Below, piece by piece: positions 27,030-35,280 of a stretch of 64,000 bases of DNA. Source of the stretch: Lachnospiraceae bacterium (GTDB taxonomy: Bacteria; Bacillota; Clostridia; Lachnospirales; Lachnospiraceae). Position 1 is the first letter of the stretch, and each line of letters opens with the position of its first letter. The stretch is taken from positions 34,893 to 98,892 of the forward strand of contig JAFZOW010000061.1 of NCBI GenBank assembly GCA_017552715.1, written 5' to 3'. The notes under the pieces are model-generated. The model saw nothing but the letters and a program-made list of their open reading frames with translations, made no database searches and had not been told where the DNA came from. Position numbers and translations under genes: made by a program.

Positions 27030-28325
27030 TTAAGGGAGCTTTTTCTTCAGGATCTCCATTGCCTTATCCAGCTGGTTATCCGTCTTATCCTCACGATAAG
27101 CATCGGCATCAAACTCCACTTCCACATCCGGCTCTATACCCACCTTGTGGATATCATTTCCGTTGGGCGTGTAGTAATGGCTCACCGTAAGCTTAACCGC
27201 CGAACCGTCCGTAAGGCGGAAGAGCTGCTGCACGATCCCTTTCCCGAAAGTGGTGGTCCCCACAAGAGTTCCGAGACCGTAATCCTTGATAGCTCCGGAA
27301 AGGATCTCCGATGCGCTGGCGGAATTTCCGTTCACCAGAACTGCCAGAGGCACATCCAGCTCGTATTTACCGTCGCAGTCGAAGCTTTCCTGAACTCCGT
27401 ATTTATCCTCCGTATACACGATACGCCCCTTGGGCAGTATCATGCGAGCGATCTCCACCACAGCCTGCAGCGAACCTCCGGGATTACTGCGCAGATCCAG
27501 CACCATTGCCTTCATGCCGTCGGAACGGGCATCCGAGAGGGCCTCCGCAAACTGGTCTATGGTCACGGTATCAAATTCCGAGATGGCGATATAGGCGATG
27601 CTGTCTTCCTTCATCTCGTATTCCACCGTAGGCGTCTCTACCCTGCGGCGTTCCACGTCATATTCCGTTTCAACCCGGTTTCCGTTCTCCTTGCGGCTGA
27701 TGGTCAGATGTACCTTTGTTCCTTCCGGCCCCTTGATATGACTTACCACGTCGGAGAGATCCCAGTTATAGGTATCCTCTCCTTCGATCTCTACGATATA
27801 GTCATCCTCCTGAAGGCCCGTTTCCTCCGCCGGAGTATTCTTGATGATCCCGGTGATCCTGGGATACAGCGTATCCTCATCCTTGGTCAGGTACGCCCCG
27901 ATGCCGTAGTAGATGCCCTGGGTATCCTGCTGCATCTCGATCCACTCTTCGGGGGTATAATATTCCGCATAGGGATCCTTAAGGGCACTCATCATGCCGT
28001 CATAGATCCCCTCCTGCAGGGCATCATTACTCACACTGTCGATGAATTCCTTATCGATCAGATCCTCGATATAATTCATCTTATCCAGGACCGCCTGATC
28101 CTCCGCCACCAGCCCGTCCGGTGCCGGAACCTGCACGGGATCCTGGGTGGTCTGGGTCTGCGGTGCAGTGGGTTTCGCCGTCATGCGCCCTCTGCTGTCC
28201 GTTGCGGCTCCCTCTCCGACGATCACTTTGATGATCAGTACCAGACAAAGAATAAAAGCCGCAATAATGCAGCCCGTAAGCAGTCCCAGAAAATAGGACT
28301 TTCTGCTGTTATCCTGTTCGTTCAT
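27030..28325 (-). CDS. C-terminal processing protease (S41, CtpA-like)
   Basis: 431 residues. An N-terminal anchor helix (FLGLLTGCIIAAFILCLVLI, ~12-31) precedes a Thr/Gln-rich linker, a helical region, a PDZ domain (GIGAYLTKDEDTL, ITGIIKNTPAEETGLQEDDYI) and the S41 protease core. The catalytic Ser is in VNGNSASASEIL and the Lys in TTFGKGIVQQ; VLDLRSNPGGSLQAV also matches. It cuts C-terminal tails of outer-face proteins and commonly works with murein hydrolases. It follows the M23 gene by about 97 bases, completing a CdaR-ftsE-ftsX-M23-ctp set. GATAAGGAG lies before ATG. Confidence 0.93.
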   Translation of the reverse strand: MNEQDNSRKSYFLGLLTGCIIAAFILCLVLIIKVIVGEGAATDSRGRMTAKPTAPQTQTTQDPVQVPAPDGLVAEDQAVLDKMNYIEDLIDKEFIDSVSNDALQEGIYDGMMSALKDPYAEYYTPEEWIEMQQDTQGIYYGIGAYLTKDEDTLYPRITGIIKNTPAEETGLQEDDYIVEIEGEDTYNWDLSDVVSHIKGPEGTKVHLTISRKENGNRVETEYDVERRRVETPTVEYEMKEDSIAYIAISEFDTVTIDQFAEALSDARSDGMKAMVLDLRSNPGGSLQAVVEIARMILPKGRIVYTEDKYGVQESFDCDGKYELDVPLAVLVNGNSASASEILSGAIKDYGLGTLVGTTTFGKGIVQQLFRLTDGSAVKLTVSHYYTPNGNDIHKVGIEPDVEVEFDADAYREDKTDNQLDKAMEILKKKLP

Positions 28326-28422
28326 CTTTCTTTCTCCTTATCTGCCCCCGATCTTCTGAACGGGGGAGCCCGCCGCGGTTCCCCACGACTTCAGAGCTTC
28401 GCTGTCAGGCGAAGCTGCCTTA
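28326..28422. other. Spacer between the M23 and protease genes, with hairpin
   Basis: The 97-base gap holds an imperfect palindrome at about 28392-28414 (GAGCTTCGC ... GCGAAGCTG) and a GC-rich inverted segment upstream of the protease ribosome site. It has no T-run, so it looks more like an mRNA-processing or stability element than a terminator. Confidence 0.4.
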
Positions 28423-29670
28423 TCAGCCCCCGGTGATATAGGGCATGGGATCTACATAGGCACCGTTCTTGCGCACGGAAAAATGCAGGTGCGGACCGGT
28501 GGAATTTCCCGTAGAACCCACAAGGGCGATCTTATCTCCCTTCTTTACACTCTGTCCGGTACTCACCAGAAGAGAGGAGGCATGCATATATACGGTGACC
28601 AGATCATCACCGTGGTCGATCATGATATAATTTCCCATGCTGGCATTATAACCGGCTGCGATCACCTTTCCGTCATAAGCCGCCAGGATACGGGTTCCCA
28701 TAGCCGAAGCCAGATCCACGCCGCTGTGCATCTTGGTAGTCCCGTAGATGGGATGCACACGGACGCCGTATGGACTGGAGATACGCACATAATCGGGAGC
28801 GGGCCAGCAGAACTTGCCGCCGTTATAATGCGGACGCTCGGCTTCAGCCAGGGCCGCCCTGTCTTTGGCCAGCTGAGCCTCCACCGCCGCGATCACGGCA
28901 TCCTGTGCCTTCATATCGGCTTCATAGGCTGCTAGAGCTTCCTCGTCGTCTTCGATCTCTTTCTGGTATGCCTCGATCTGCTGGCTCTTTTCATCGATAA
29001 GGGCGTTCAGGTCATCCGCCTCATCCTCGGCGGCCTGACGTGTCTCCTCCAGTACGGCCTCTTCTTCCTCCAGCAGCTCCTTGGTCACACGCACATCATC
29101 CACTACCAGGCGGTATTCCTGCAGCTTTTTCCGGTCGTAATCCGAAAGCATCTGTATATATTCCGCCTTGTTCAGCATATCGGAAAAAGAACTGGCTCCC
29201 AGCATCAGTTCCAGGTTCAGGCTCTCACCCCGCTCATACATGAAGCGTATGCGAAGCTTCATGGCTTCGTACTGGTTCACCGCATTCTCTTCCGCCTGAA
29301 GCAGCTCTTCCCTTGTTTCGGCGATCTCCAGTTCTTTCTCGTCAATGCGCCGGTTCAGATCCTTCAGCTCTTCTTCCACCCGGGCCACTTCTTCATCCAG
29401 TTCGGTGACCACAGCCGCCAGCTCCTGTTTCTTTCCCTGCAGATCATTGATCATGGCCTGCACGCGGTTCTTGCCCTGCTGCAGCTCCTTACGTTCCTTC
29501 TCCAGCTCTTTTTTCTCGTTCTCTTTCTCGCTGATCCTCTCTTTGATGTCGTTCACATCCGAATCGGCCGCACGGCTCAAACTGGGACGGATAAAAAGAG
29601 TCAGTCCTGCCAGCCAGAACCAAAGTATAGTGATGATGATCTTTTTTCTGCCCTTCTTAGTCAGTCCCAT
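28423..29670 (-). CDS. EnvC/PcsB-like coiled-coil M23 peptidase
   Basis: 415 residues. A signal or anchor segment (IIITILWFWLAGLTLFI) is followed by a long charged coiled coil (~35-275; DIKERISEKENEKKELEKER and later heptads) and a C-terminal M23 (LytM) domain. Zinc ligands are visible in MHSGVDLAS (His, Asp) and GPHLHFSVR (HxH), and MIDHGDDLVTVYMHA precedes them, so it may be a true hydrolase, unlike E. coli EnvC. Coiled coil plus M23 directly after ftsEX is the pattern of division hydrolases gated by FtsEX. GGAGG precedes ATG. Confidence 0.92.
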   Translation of the reverse strand: MGLTKKGRKKIIITILWFWLAGLTLFIRPSLSRAADSDVNDIKERISEKENEKKELEKERKELQQGKNRVQAMINDLQGKKQELAAVVTELDEEVARVEEELKDLNRRIDEKELEIAETREELLQAEENAVNQYEAMKLRIRFMYERGESLNLELMLGASSFSDMLNKAEYIQMLSDYDRKKLQEYRLVVDDVRVTKELLEEEEAVLEETRQAAEDEADDLNALIDEKSQQIEAYQKEIEDDEEALAAYEADMKAQDAVIAAVEAQLAKDRAALAEAERPHYNGGKFCWPAPDYVRISSPYGVRVHPIYGTTKMHSGVDLASAMGTRILAAYDGKVIAAGYNASMGNYIMIDHGDDLVTVYMHASSLLVSTGQSVKKGDKIALVGSTGNSTGPHLHFSVRKNGAYVDPMPYITGG

Positions 29671-29680
29671 AATACCTCCG

Positions 29681-30577
29681 CTATACCTTCAGATGTCTGC
29701 GTACGGTCACAAAACTGCCGAGGAAACCTATTCCCACACCCACAGCCATGGACACGGGGAAAAGCTGCTCAAAGATCTGATCCCTTGTAAGGAAACGAAG
29801 GATCGAAGAAAGGATGGAAAAACGTCCCAGCACATAGTTCAGTGCCCTGTCATAGATCCACCAGATCGCCCCCAGAGGGATCAGGGCTCCCACCGCCCCG
29901 ATGAGTATACCTTCGATTACAAAAGGAGAACGCACGAAAAAGTCCGTTGCTCCGATGTATTTCATGATGGCGATCTCTTCCTTGCGCACCGAGATACCGA
30001 TCATAACGGTATTGGAGATAAGGAAGATGGAAACCGCCAGCAGGATCACGATGATGCCCACGGAAACATAGGCGATCAGTGAGTTCATGCCGCTCAGCAT
30101 ATTGGCCGTGATCTCGGAACGGTTTACCCGCCGTATGCCGTCGATGGTCTGCAGCCAGTTGACCAGTGACGACTGCTGTTCCACATCCTTTAAGTAGATC
30201 TCGTAACTCATGGAATCCGCCAGAGGGTTCTCCGTAAAGCCGTCGTCATAGCCCTCCAGATATCCGGCTTTGAAGCTTTCCCAGGCCTGGTCCGCCGAGA
30301 TATACTCTACCTTGGCCACCGCGGGATGGGCTACGATCTTGTCCCCGATGGCGGCGATGCGCTCATCGCTGATGCCGATGTCGAAGAAGACCGTTACCGA
30401 AACCCCTTCCTCGGCACTTTTTACCATATACTGCACATTCATCACCACGGAGTAGCCCACGCCGAAAAGGAAAAGGCAGGCTCCGATGGTGGCGATGGAA
30501 GCAAGAGTGAACCATTTATTCTTGAAGGTGCTCTTGATACCCTGTTTGATCACATAAAATAACGTACTAATCTTCAT
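29681..30577 (-). CDS. ftsX: Cell division protein FtsX
   Basis: 298 residues from ATG at 30577, which overlaps the end of ftsE by 11 bases; a longer frame opens at 30604, but the family starts near MKISTLFYVIKQGIKSTFKN. Four membrane helices: one near 25-45, then an extracytoplasmic domain (~50-160, VSVTVFFDIGISDERI, VEYISADQAWESFKAGY), then three near the C-terminus (LIAYVSVGIIVILLAVSIFL, FVIEGILIGAVGALIPLGAI, FPVSMAVGVGIGFLGSFV). With FtsE it forms a transmembrane complex that activates the peptidoglycan hydrolase encoded next. Confidence 0.95.
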   Translation of the reverse strand: MKISTLFYVIKQGIKSTFKNKWFTLASIATIGACLFLFGVGYSVVMNVQYMVKSAEEGVSVTVFFDIGISDERIAAIGDKIVAHPAVAKVEYISADQAWESFKAGYLEGYDDGFTENPLADSMSYEIYLKDVEQQSSLVNWLQTIDGIRRVNRSEITANMLSGMNSLIAYVSVGIIVILLAVSIFLISNTVMIGISVRKEEIAIMKYIGATDFFVRSPFVIEGILIGAVGALIPLGAIWWIYDRALNYVLGRFSILSSILRFLTRDQIFEQLFPVSMAVGVGIGFLGSFVTVRRHLKV

Positions 30578-31625
30578 CGATATAACCACCCATTTCTTCG
30601 TCACTCACCACCACACCCTTTTTGATGGTGATAACCCGCTTCTGCATGTCATTGACGATCTTGTCATTATGTGTTACCACCAGCACGGTGGTACCGTTCT
30701 GGTTGATCCGCTCCAAAAGCTTCATGATCTCAATGGTATTCTTGGGATCCAGATTTCCCGTAGGCTCATCAGCCAGCAGGATGGGGGGCTTGTTCACCAG
30801 AGCCCTTGCCAGTGCCACTCTCTGCTGCTCACCTCCGGAAAGCTCATTGGGATGGGCCTTGTACTTTCCGGCCAGTCCTACCATCGCCAGGATATTGGGT
30901 ACATTGCGCTTCATCTCCCTGGAAGGTACCTGGATGATGCGCTGCGCGAATGCCACATTCTCGTATACATTCCTGTCCTTTAGCAGACGGAAATCCTGAA
31001 AGACCACGCCCATGCTGCGGCGCAGCTTCGGGATCTTTCCCCTTCGAAGCTTTTCCACCTGAAAGCCGTTAACACGGATGGTCCCCGTGGTGGGCTTAAG
31101 CTCCCGGAGGAGCAAGCGGATCAGGGTACTCTTTCCGGATCCGGAATCGCCCACGATGAAAACAAACTCGCCGGGCTTTATGCGGATGTTAACATCATTT
31201 AAAGCGGGTACTCCCTTTACATAGGATTTGCTCACCCCGCTTAAGGAGATGATGTATTCATCCTCCTGCTTGCGGCGCTTTCCGAAACGCTTCTCCTTCG
31301 GTGCCGGTGCGACAGGAGCCTCCTCCGGAGCCGAAAGCTTCCTTACCCGGTCACGACGGTACTGCTCTCTGGCCAGTCTCCGCTCTTCCGCCAGGGCGGC
31401 ATCCATTTCCCTCTGCTGACGCAGGCTTTCCTCCTGCTCCGCCAGTGCATCGGCCACTTCATCCAGCCGGACGGTATCGGTGATACGATCCGAAAAATTC
31501 TTAACGGCGATATCTTCTTCCCGCCAGGTCTCCTCCGGATAATCCTGCGTATCCACCTTGTCTCTCAGATCCGCAATGGCGGCCCGCACTTCCTCAGAGT
31601 CCCCGATCAGTTCTCTCTTTGCCAA
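30567..31625 (-). CDS. ftsE: Cell division ATPase FtsE with long N-terminal extension
   Basis: 352 residues, start TTG at 31625 behind AAGGAG. FtsE proteins are usually about 230 residues; here the ATPase (from ~123, YIISLSGVSKSYVKG) is preceded by ~120 charged residues with a coiled-coil-like segment (ADALAEQEESLRQQREMDAA) and a Pro/Ala stretch then KEKRFGKRRKQ. ATPase motifs are intact: Walker A VGDSGSGKST, Q-loop VVFQDFRLL, signature NELSGGEQQRVALA, Walker B ILLADEPTGNLD, switch VVTHND. It is 15 bases after the CdaR-like gene, so division control may be tied to that regulator. Confidence 0.94.
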   Translation of the reverse strand: MAKRELIGDSEEVRAAIADLRDKVDTQDYPEETWREEDIAVKNFSDRITDTVRLDEVADALAEQEESLRQQREMDAALAEERRLAREQYRRDRVRKLSAPEEAPVAPAPKEKRFGKRRKQEDEYIISLSGVSKSYVKGVPALNDVNIRIKPGEFVFIVGDSGSGKSTLIRLLLRELKPTTGTIRVNGFQVEKLRRGKIPKLRRSMGVVFQDFRLLKDRNVYENVAFAQRIIQVPSREMKRNVPNILAMVGLAGKYKAHPNELSGGEQQRVALARALVNKPPILLADEPTGNLDPKNTIEIMKLLERINQNGTTVLVVTHNDKIVNDMQKRVITIKKGVVVSDEEMGGYIDED

Positions 31626-31640
31626 GATCCTTTCTCCTTA

Positions 31641-32732
31641 TCAATAGTTTTGGTTTTCCATATAGTGCATATACTCTACCACCATCAAGGCGATTTTGAA
31701 GGTGATGGCATCTTCGAATACCCGCAGATCCAGATTTGTGCTCTTCTGGAGTTTATCCAGCCGGTACACCAGGGTGTTCCTGTGGATAAAGAGCTGCCGC
31801 GAGGTTTCGGATACATTCAGGCTGTTCTCGAAGAATTTATTGATGGTGGTCAGTGTTTCCTCGTCAAACTCTTCCGGATTGCGGCCGTCAAAGATCTCCT
31901 GAATGAACATCCTGCACAGAGGCAGGGGCAGCTGATAGATCAGGCGCCCGATCCCCAGTTCGTTGTAAGGGATCACATCCTTTTCCGCGAAAAAGATCTT
32001 GCCCACATCCAACGCCATCCGGGCTTCCTTATAGGAACGGCTCACTTCCTTGATCTCACCCACCACGGTACCGTAGGCCAGCTTTACATCCCGCATTCCG
32101 GCACGGGTCAGGTAACTGACGATGTCCTGGGCCGAACGCTCGATCTCCTTCGCATCCATGTCCTCGTCCAGTTCCTTTACGATCACCACACTGGATTCGT
32201 CCACGGCGGTCACGATCTCTTCCCCTCCGGCCGCGGCAAGACATTCTTTCACCAGCTCCATGGTGTTGCCGTCTTTCCGGTCGGCGGTCTCCACCACCAG
32301 CACCAGGCGGCGGGCATCAATGGACATATGCAGCTTCCTGGCCCGGCTGTAGATATCTACCAGCAGGAGATTGTCCAGAAGCAGGTTCTTGATGAAATTA
32401 TCCTTATCGAAGCGCTCTTTGTAAGCCACCAGCAGGCTCTTCAGCTGATAAGCCGCCATCTTTCCCACAAGATAGGCATTCTCATTGCTGCCGTCCACGA
32501 TGAGCACATACTCCAGCGTCTGCTCGTCAAAGATCTTGAAGAAGTGATAGTTCTGCTGCTCCTGGCTCTCCGCCGCCGAACGCACGAACTCCGTCACCGC
32601 GCTCTCAAAATCCCTCTTTTCCTGCATGGTGGAAACCACCGCTCTGCCTTCCGTATCCGTTACACAGAATTCGGCATGGGTGATCCCGCTCATCCCGTCG
32701 ATGGTGTTCTGTAAGATCTGATTTGAAATCAT
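31641..32732 (-). CDS. CdaR/PucR-type transcriptional regulator
   Basis: 363 residues. The N-terminal part (ISNQILQNTIDGM, VTDTEGRAVVST) resembles the sugar-diacid sensing domain of CdaR. The C-terminal part (TINKFFENSLNVSETSRQLF and HRNTLVYRLDKLQKSTNLDL) is the PucR/CdaR helix-turn-helix. The middle (~120-260) is a GGDEF-related fold typical of the family. The start has GGAGG. Just 15 bases separate it from ftsE, an uncommon pairing, so it may be cotranscribed with the division genes. The signal molecule is unknown. Confidence 0.87.
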   Translation of the reverse strand: MISNQILQNTIDGMSGITHAEFCVTDTEGRAVVSTMQEKRDFESAVTEFVRSAAESQEQQNYHFFKIFDEQTLEYVLIVDGSNENAYLVGKMAAYQLKSLLVAYKERFDKDNFIKNLLLDNLLLVDIYSRARKLHMSIDARRLVLVVETADRKDGNTMELVKECLAAAGGEEIVTAVDESSVVIVKELDEDMDAKEIERSAQDIVSYLTRAGMRDVKLAYGTVVGEIKEVSRSYKEARMALDVGKIFFAEKDVIPYNELGIGRLIYQLPLPLCRMFIQEIFDGRNPEEFDEETLTTINKFFENSLNVSETSRQLFIHRNTLVYRLDKLQKSTNLDLRVFEDAITFKIALMVVEYMHYMENQNY

Positions 32733-32905
32733 CTGTAATGCCTCCGCCTTATCAACTGCGAGAGCTAATTGACATTTTAGCCAATACTACCCCGTTATTA
32801 TTTTATAGTTTTTCTAAACCCCGCAGTTATTTTAAACTATTTCCACAAAAAAATCCATAGGTTTACAGCAATTATTCATCAAAATTTCACAAGGCCCTGA
32901 AAAGC

Positions 32906-32934
32906 TTGACTTTTATCCTGAAAAAAGAGATAAT
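32906..32934 (+). promoter_or_regulatory. Promoter of the YjfB-type motility gene
   Basis: TTGACT (32906-32911), 17-base spacer, GATAAT (32929-32934). Transcription would begin near 32941, so the whole palindromic repeat is inside the ~160-base leader. Confidence 0.68.
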
Positions 32935-32946
32935 TAAACAATAAAT

Positions 32947-33085
32947 GTAACTGTTCAGAACACCGCGAGCTTGCCAGGCGCCGGTGGCGCCGGTCTGGCA
33001 ACGACCCGGGCGAAGCGAAGAGGGCTTGCGAATCCCGGGTTATGCGGCGATTTGTCCATCGGCGAAGCCGATCATGGATGAACAG
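32947..33085 (+). repeat. Palindromic intergenic repeat, copy 2
   Basis: It starts GTAACTGTTCAGAACACCGC, identical to copy 1 (20204-20339, other strand) except one base, and later has GGCGATTTGT and ATCGGCGAAGCCGAT in the same order. The central part differs: here a strong palindrome GCCAG-GCGCCGGTGGCGCC-GGTCTGGC. The far end (GGATGAACAG) is the inverse of CTGTTCA near the start. It is transcribed as leader of the following gene. Confidence 0.7.
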
Positions 33086-33099
33086 ATAAGGAGGGCTGC

Positions 33100-33306
33100 A
33101 TGATGAGCATTGGCGGAATTGATACCAGTATTGCACTTTCTGTCGTAAAGCAGGGACAGATGGGCGATATAGGTGTGGCTATGTTGAGTAAGGCGCTTGA
33201 TCAGCAGTCTGTCGAAGGAGACGGGATCGCTAAGATGATGGATGCGGCCGCTATGGAGCTTTCGGTGAATCCCGCAGTCGGCGGAAACTTTGATATGCGC
33301 GTATAA
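33100..33306 (+). CDS. Small YjfB-type putative motility protein
   Basis: 68 residues. The sequence MMSIGGIDTSIALSVVKQGQ and ending VNPAVGGNFDMRV matches what I know of the YjfB (putative motility protein) family: short, Ala/Gly/Met-rich, without signal peptide. The role is not defined in the family, though it co-occurs with flagella. AAGGAGGGCTGC precedes ATG; a second ATG follows at once. It has its own promoter and a strong terminator, so it is monocistronic. Motility is supported by the nearby cheV. Confidence 0.8.
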   Translation: MMSIGGIDTSIALSVVKQGQMGDIGVAMLSKALDQQSVEGDGIAKMMDAAAMELSVNPAVGGNFDMRV

Positions 33307-33335
33307 GAATAGAAGCTTCGATCAGGGGCAGAAAC

Positions 33336-33363
33336 AAAAAGAGCGGCGATGCCGCTCTTTTTT
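33336..33363. terminator. Bidirectional terminator
   Basis: AAAAAGAGCGGC, loop GAT, GCCGCTC then TTTTTT: a seven-pair GC stem flanked by A and T runs, so it can stop transcription from both the YjfB-type gene (plus) and the CPBP gene (minus). It overlaps the CPBP stop codon at 33362-33364. Confidence 0.88.
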
Positions 33364-34288
33364 ATGCCAGTTTTATGTGTTCCACCACCAGGATGCCCAC
33401 GATGACGATCACACAGAGCGCCATGCCTATGATGAGGGACGGCCCCATCACCGCTCCGGCACTGCTCTTCCTGTCCTTCCATATACCCTCCAGGCGGCCG
33501 AGACCGCCTTCTTTTTTTGCAATAAGGACCAGGACGCACAAAGCTATGGCTACACCGATAAAGGCCGCTACGATCAGGAAAGCCAGGGCCATCATCAGGT
33601 TATCGTTCGTAAGCACTTCCTCCTGCGCCTCCCGCAGTTCCTCGGCCGATCCGCCTTCCAGCAACAGTGCCAGCACACTTCCGCCGTTCACCGTCATATG
33701 GCAGATGATACCGGGGATCACGGACCCGGTGGTCTCCCGGAGCATGGCGAAGAAGATCCCCAGTCCGAAGGCATAGAGCATCTGGTTCAGATTCATATGG
33801 AAGAGACCGAATAACAACGCCGTAAGGATGATGGCCTGCAGGGCCGAGCCGTTTCGGCGGAAGCCGGTATAGAGTATGCCGCGGAAGGCACATTCTTCCA
33901 CCACCGGAGCCGCCACCGCCGCAAAGACGGCGAGCATCCCCAGCCCGGCGGGAGACAGGGAATCAAAGATCTGCGTGGCTTCGTTCCTGGTAAAGAACAG
34001 GGTAAATACGTTGAGGCTGGCCGTAAGCGGCAGCACCATCCAGGTATAGAGTATGCAGAGCAGGATCACGGAGGGTTTGATCAGGTGAAAGGCAAACACC
34101 TCTCTCACCCGCTCCTTCGTATACAGAAAGACCACTATCGCCGGAATGATGATGATGAGCTCACTGATGATCATCAGAGAGACGGTGTCCAGGGATGCCC
34201 GCAGCGGAGTGAAAGTCAGAAGCACTTCCGCCACGACATAGACCAGTACGATACTTAAAAACAACCTTCCGGAAAGCTTACTGTTCAT
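33362..34288 (-). CDS. CPBP family intramembrane metalloprotease
   Basis: 308 residues with about eight membrane helices. The family motifs are clear: EECAFRGILYTGF (EExxxR), LLFGLFHMNLNQMLYAF (FxxxH) and GIICHMTVNG (HxxxN), supplying the predicted metal-binding residues. CPBP (CAAX protease and bacteriocin-processing, Abi) proteins range from bacteriocin self-immunity to surface-protein processing; no bacteriocin gene is nearby. It follows the antiporter gene by 11 bases (AGGAGG), as the third gene of the cheV operon. Confidence 0.9.
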   Translation of the reverse strand: MNSKLSGRLFLSIVLVYVVAEVLLTFTPLRASLDTVSLMIISELIIIIPAIVVFLYTKERVREVFAFHLIKPSVILLCILYTWMVLPLTASLNVFTLFFTRNEATQIFDSLSPAGLGMLAVFAAVAAPVVEECAFRGILYTGFRRNGSALQAIILTALLFGLFHMNLNQMLYAFGLGIFFAMLRETTGSVIPGIICHMTVNGGSVLALLLEGGSAEELREAQEEVLTNDNLMMALAFLIVAAFIGVAIALCVLVLIAKKEGGLGRLEGIWKDRKSSAGAVMGPSLIIGMALCVIVIVGILVVEHIKLA

Positions 34289-34299
34289 CTGCCCTCCTC

Positions 34300-35280
34300 T
34301 CAGCGCAAGGCGGCATATACCACATCCGCCACATAAAGGAGCAGCATGATCACACCTTTCGGGCGGCTGATCCCCTTGCCGGTGGCAGAAAAGATCATGG
34401 TAAGGATCGTTACACCGATGACGATGATCATGTCGCAGGCCGAAGCCGCATTCACTCCGAAGGGATGAATGGCGGAAGATACTCCAAGGATCAGCATGGC
34501 ATTAAAGATACTGGAGCCCACGGCATTTCCTACAGCCATACCCACCTCACCTTTACGGGCAGCCACAATAGAGGTCACCAGCTCGGGCAGTGAAGTACCC
34601 ACCGCTACGATGGTAAGGCCGATCAGCGTCTCGGACATGCCGGCTGCTGCTGCGATGAACTTTGCACTGCGCACCACTGCCTCACCGCCTGCCACGATCA
34701 TGGCTATGCCCACGGGGATCAGCAGCAGACATTTCCACAGGGGCATGGCGGCTTCCTGTTCCTCCGTTACGGGGTTCTTACGGGCTTCCACGATAAGAAC
34801 TATGATATAGATCACAAAAAAGACCAGGAGAGCTATCCCCAGCCAGCGGTGGAGCTTTCCCACCTCAGCCGTCATATCCTTCGCGCTGAGGCTCTGCCGT
34901 ATAAGGCCCGCCTCGCAGCTGCAAAGCAGGATGGCTAAAGACACTATGATGCAAAGGGGAAAATCCCTCTTAAGTATCATCTTTTCCACGGGAACCGTAC
35001 GGAACAGGGCACAGAAGCCCAGTACCACCAGAAGATTGAAGATATTCGAGCCCAGCACATTACTGAGGGCGATCTCGTTGGAACCGGAAATGGCCGCCGA
35101 AGTACTTACCGCCAGCTCCGGGGCGCTGGTTCCCATGGCCACGATGGTAAGTCCGATGACCACTCCGGGAACACGGAAATTCCGGGCCATGGAGGAGCTT
35201 CCCTCCACAAAAAGGTCGGCGCCTTTGATAAGGCACACAAAACCCACAAGTAACAGGAATATATACAGAAGGATAGTCAT
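34300..35280 (-). CDS. Calcium/sodium antiporter, CaxA/YrbG family
   Basis: 326 residues, ten predicted helices arranged as two inverted homologous halves. Each half has the alpha-repeat motif: VAMGTSAPELAVSTSAA and VAVGTSLPELVTSIVAARKG, with GSNIFNLLVVLG and GSSIFNAMLILG, where conserved Glu, Ser and Asn bind the cation. It likely exports Ca2+ against Na+. ATG overlaps the cheV stop (ATGA), so it is cotranscribed with a chemotaxis gene, which may reflect ion control in motile cells or chance. Confidence 0.93.
   Translation of the reverse strand: MTILLYIFLLLVGFVCLIKGADLFVEGSSSMARNFRVPGVVIGLTIVAMGTSAPELAVSTSAAISGSNEIALSNVLGSNIFNLLVVLGFCALFRTVPVEKMILKRDFPLCIIVSLAILLCSCEAGLIRQSLSAKDMTAEVGKLHRWLGIALLVFFVIYIIVLIVEARKNPVTEEQEAAMPLWKCLLLIPVGIAMIVAGGEAVVRSAKFIAAAAGMSETLIGLTIVAVGTSLPELVTSIVAARKGEVGMAVGNAVGSSIFNAMLILGVSSAIHPFGVNAASACDMIIVIGVTILTMIFSATGKGISRPKGVIMLLLYVADVVYAALR

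Larger units (their letters stand above)
32733..33099. other. Divergent regulatory region with promoter and repeat
   Basis: This 367-base gap lies between the CdaR-like gene (minus) and yjfB-like gene (plus). The left half is AT-rich (many A/T runs from 32780 to 32900). A plus-strand promoter lies at 32906-32934, and the palindromic repeat at 32947-33085 fills the rest up to the ribosome site AAGGAGG at 33087-33093. I see no further coding frame with ribosome-site support. Confidence 0.6.

Noticed and set aside
32879-33136. 85-residue minus-strand frame across the repeat and promoter
   Set aside because: It crosses the plus-strand promoter and repeat, has no ribosome site and overlaps the start of the YjfB-type gene.
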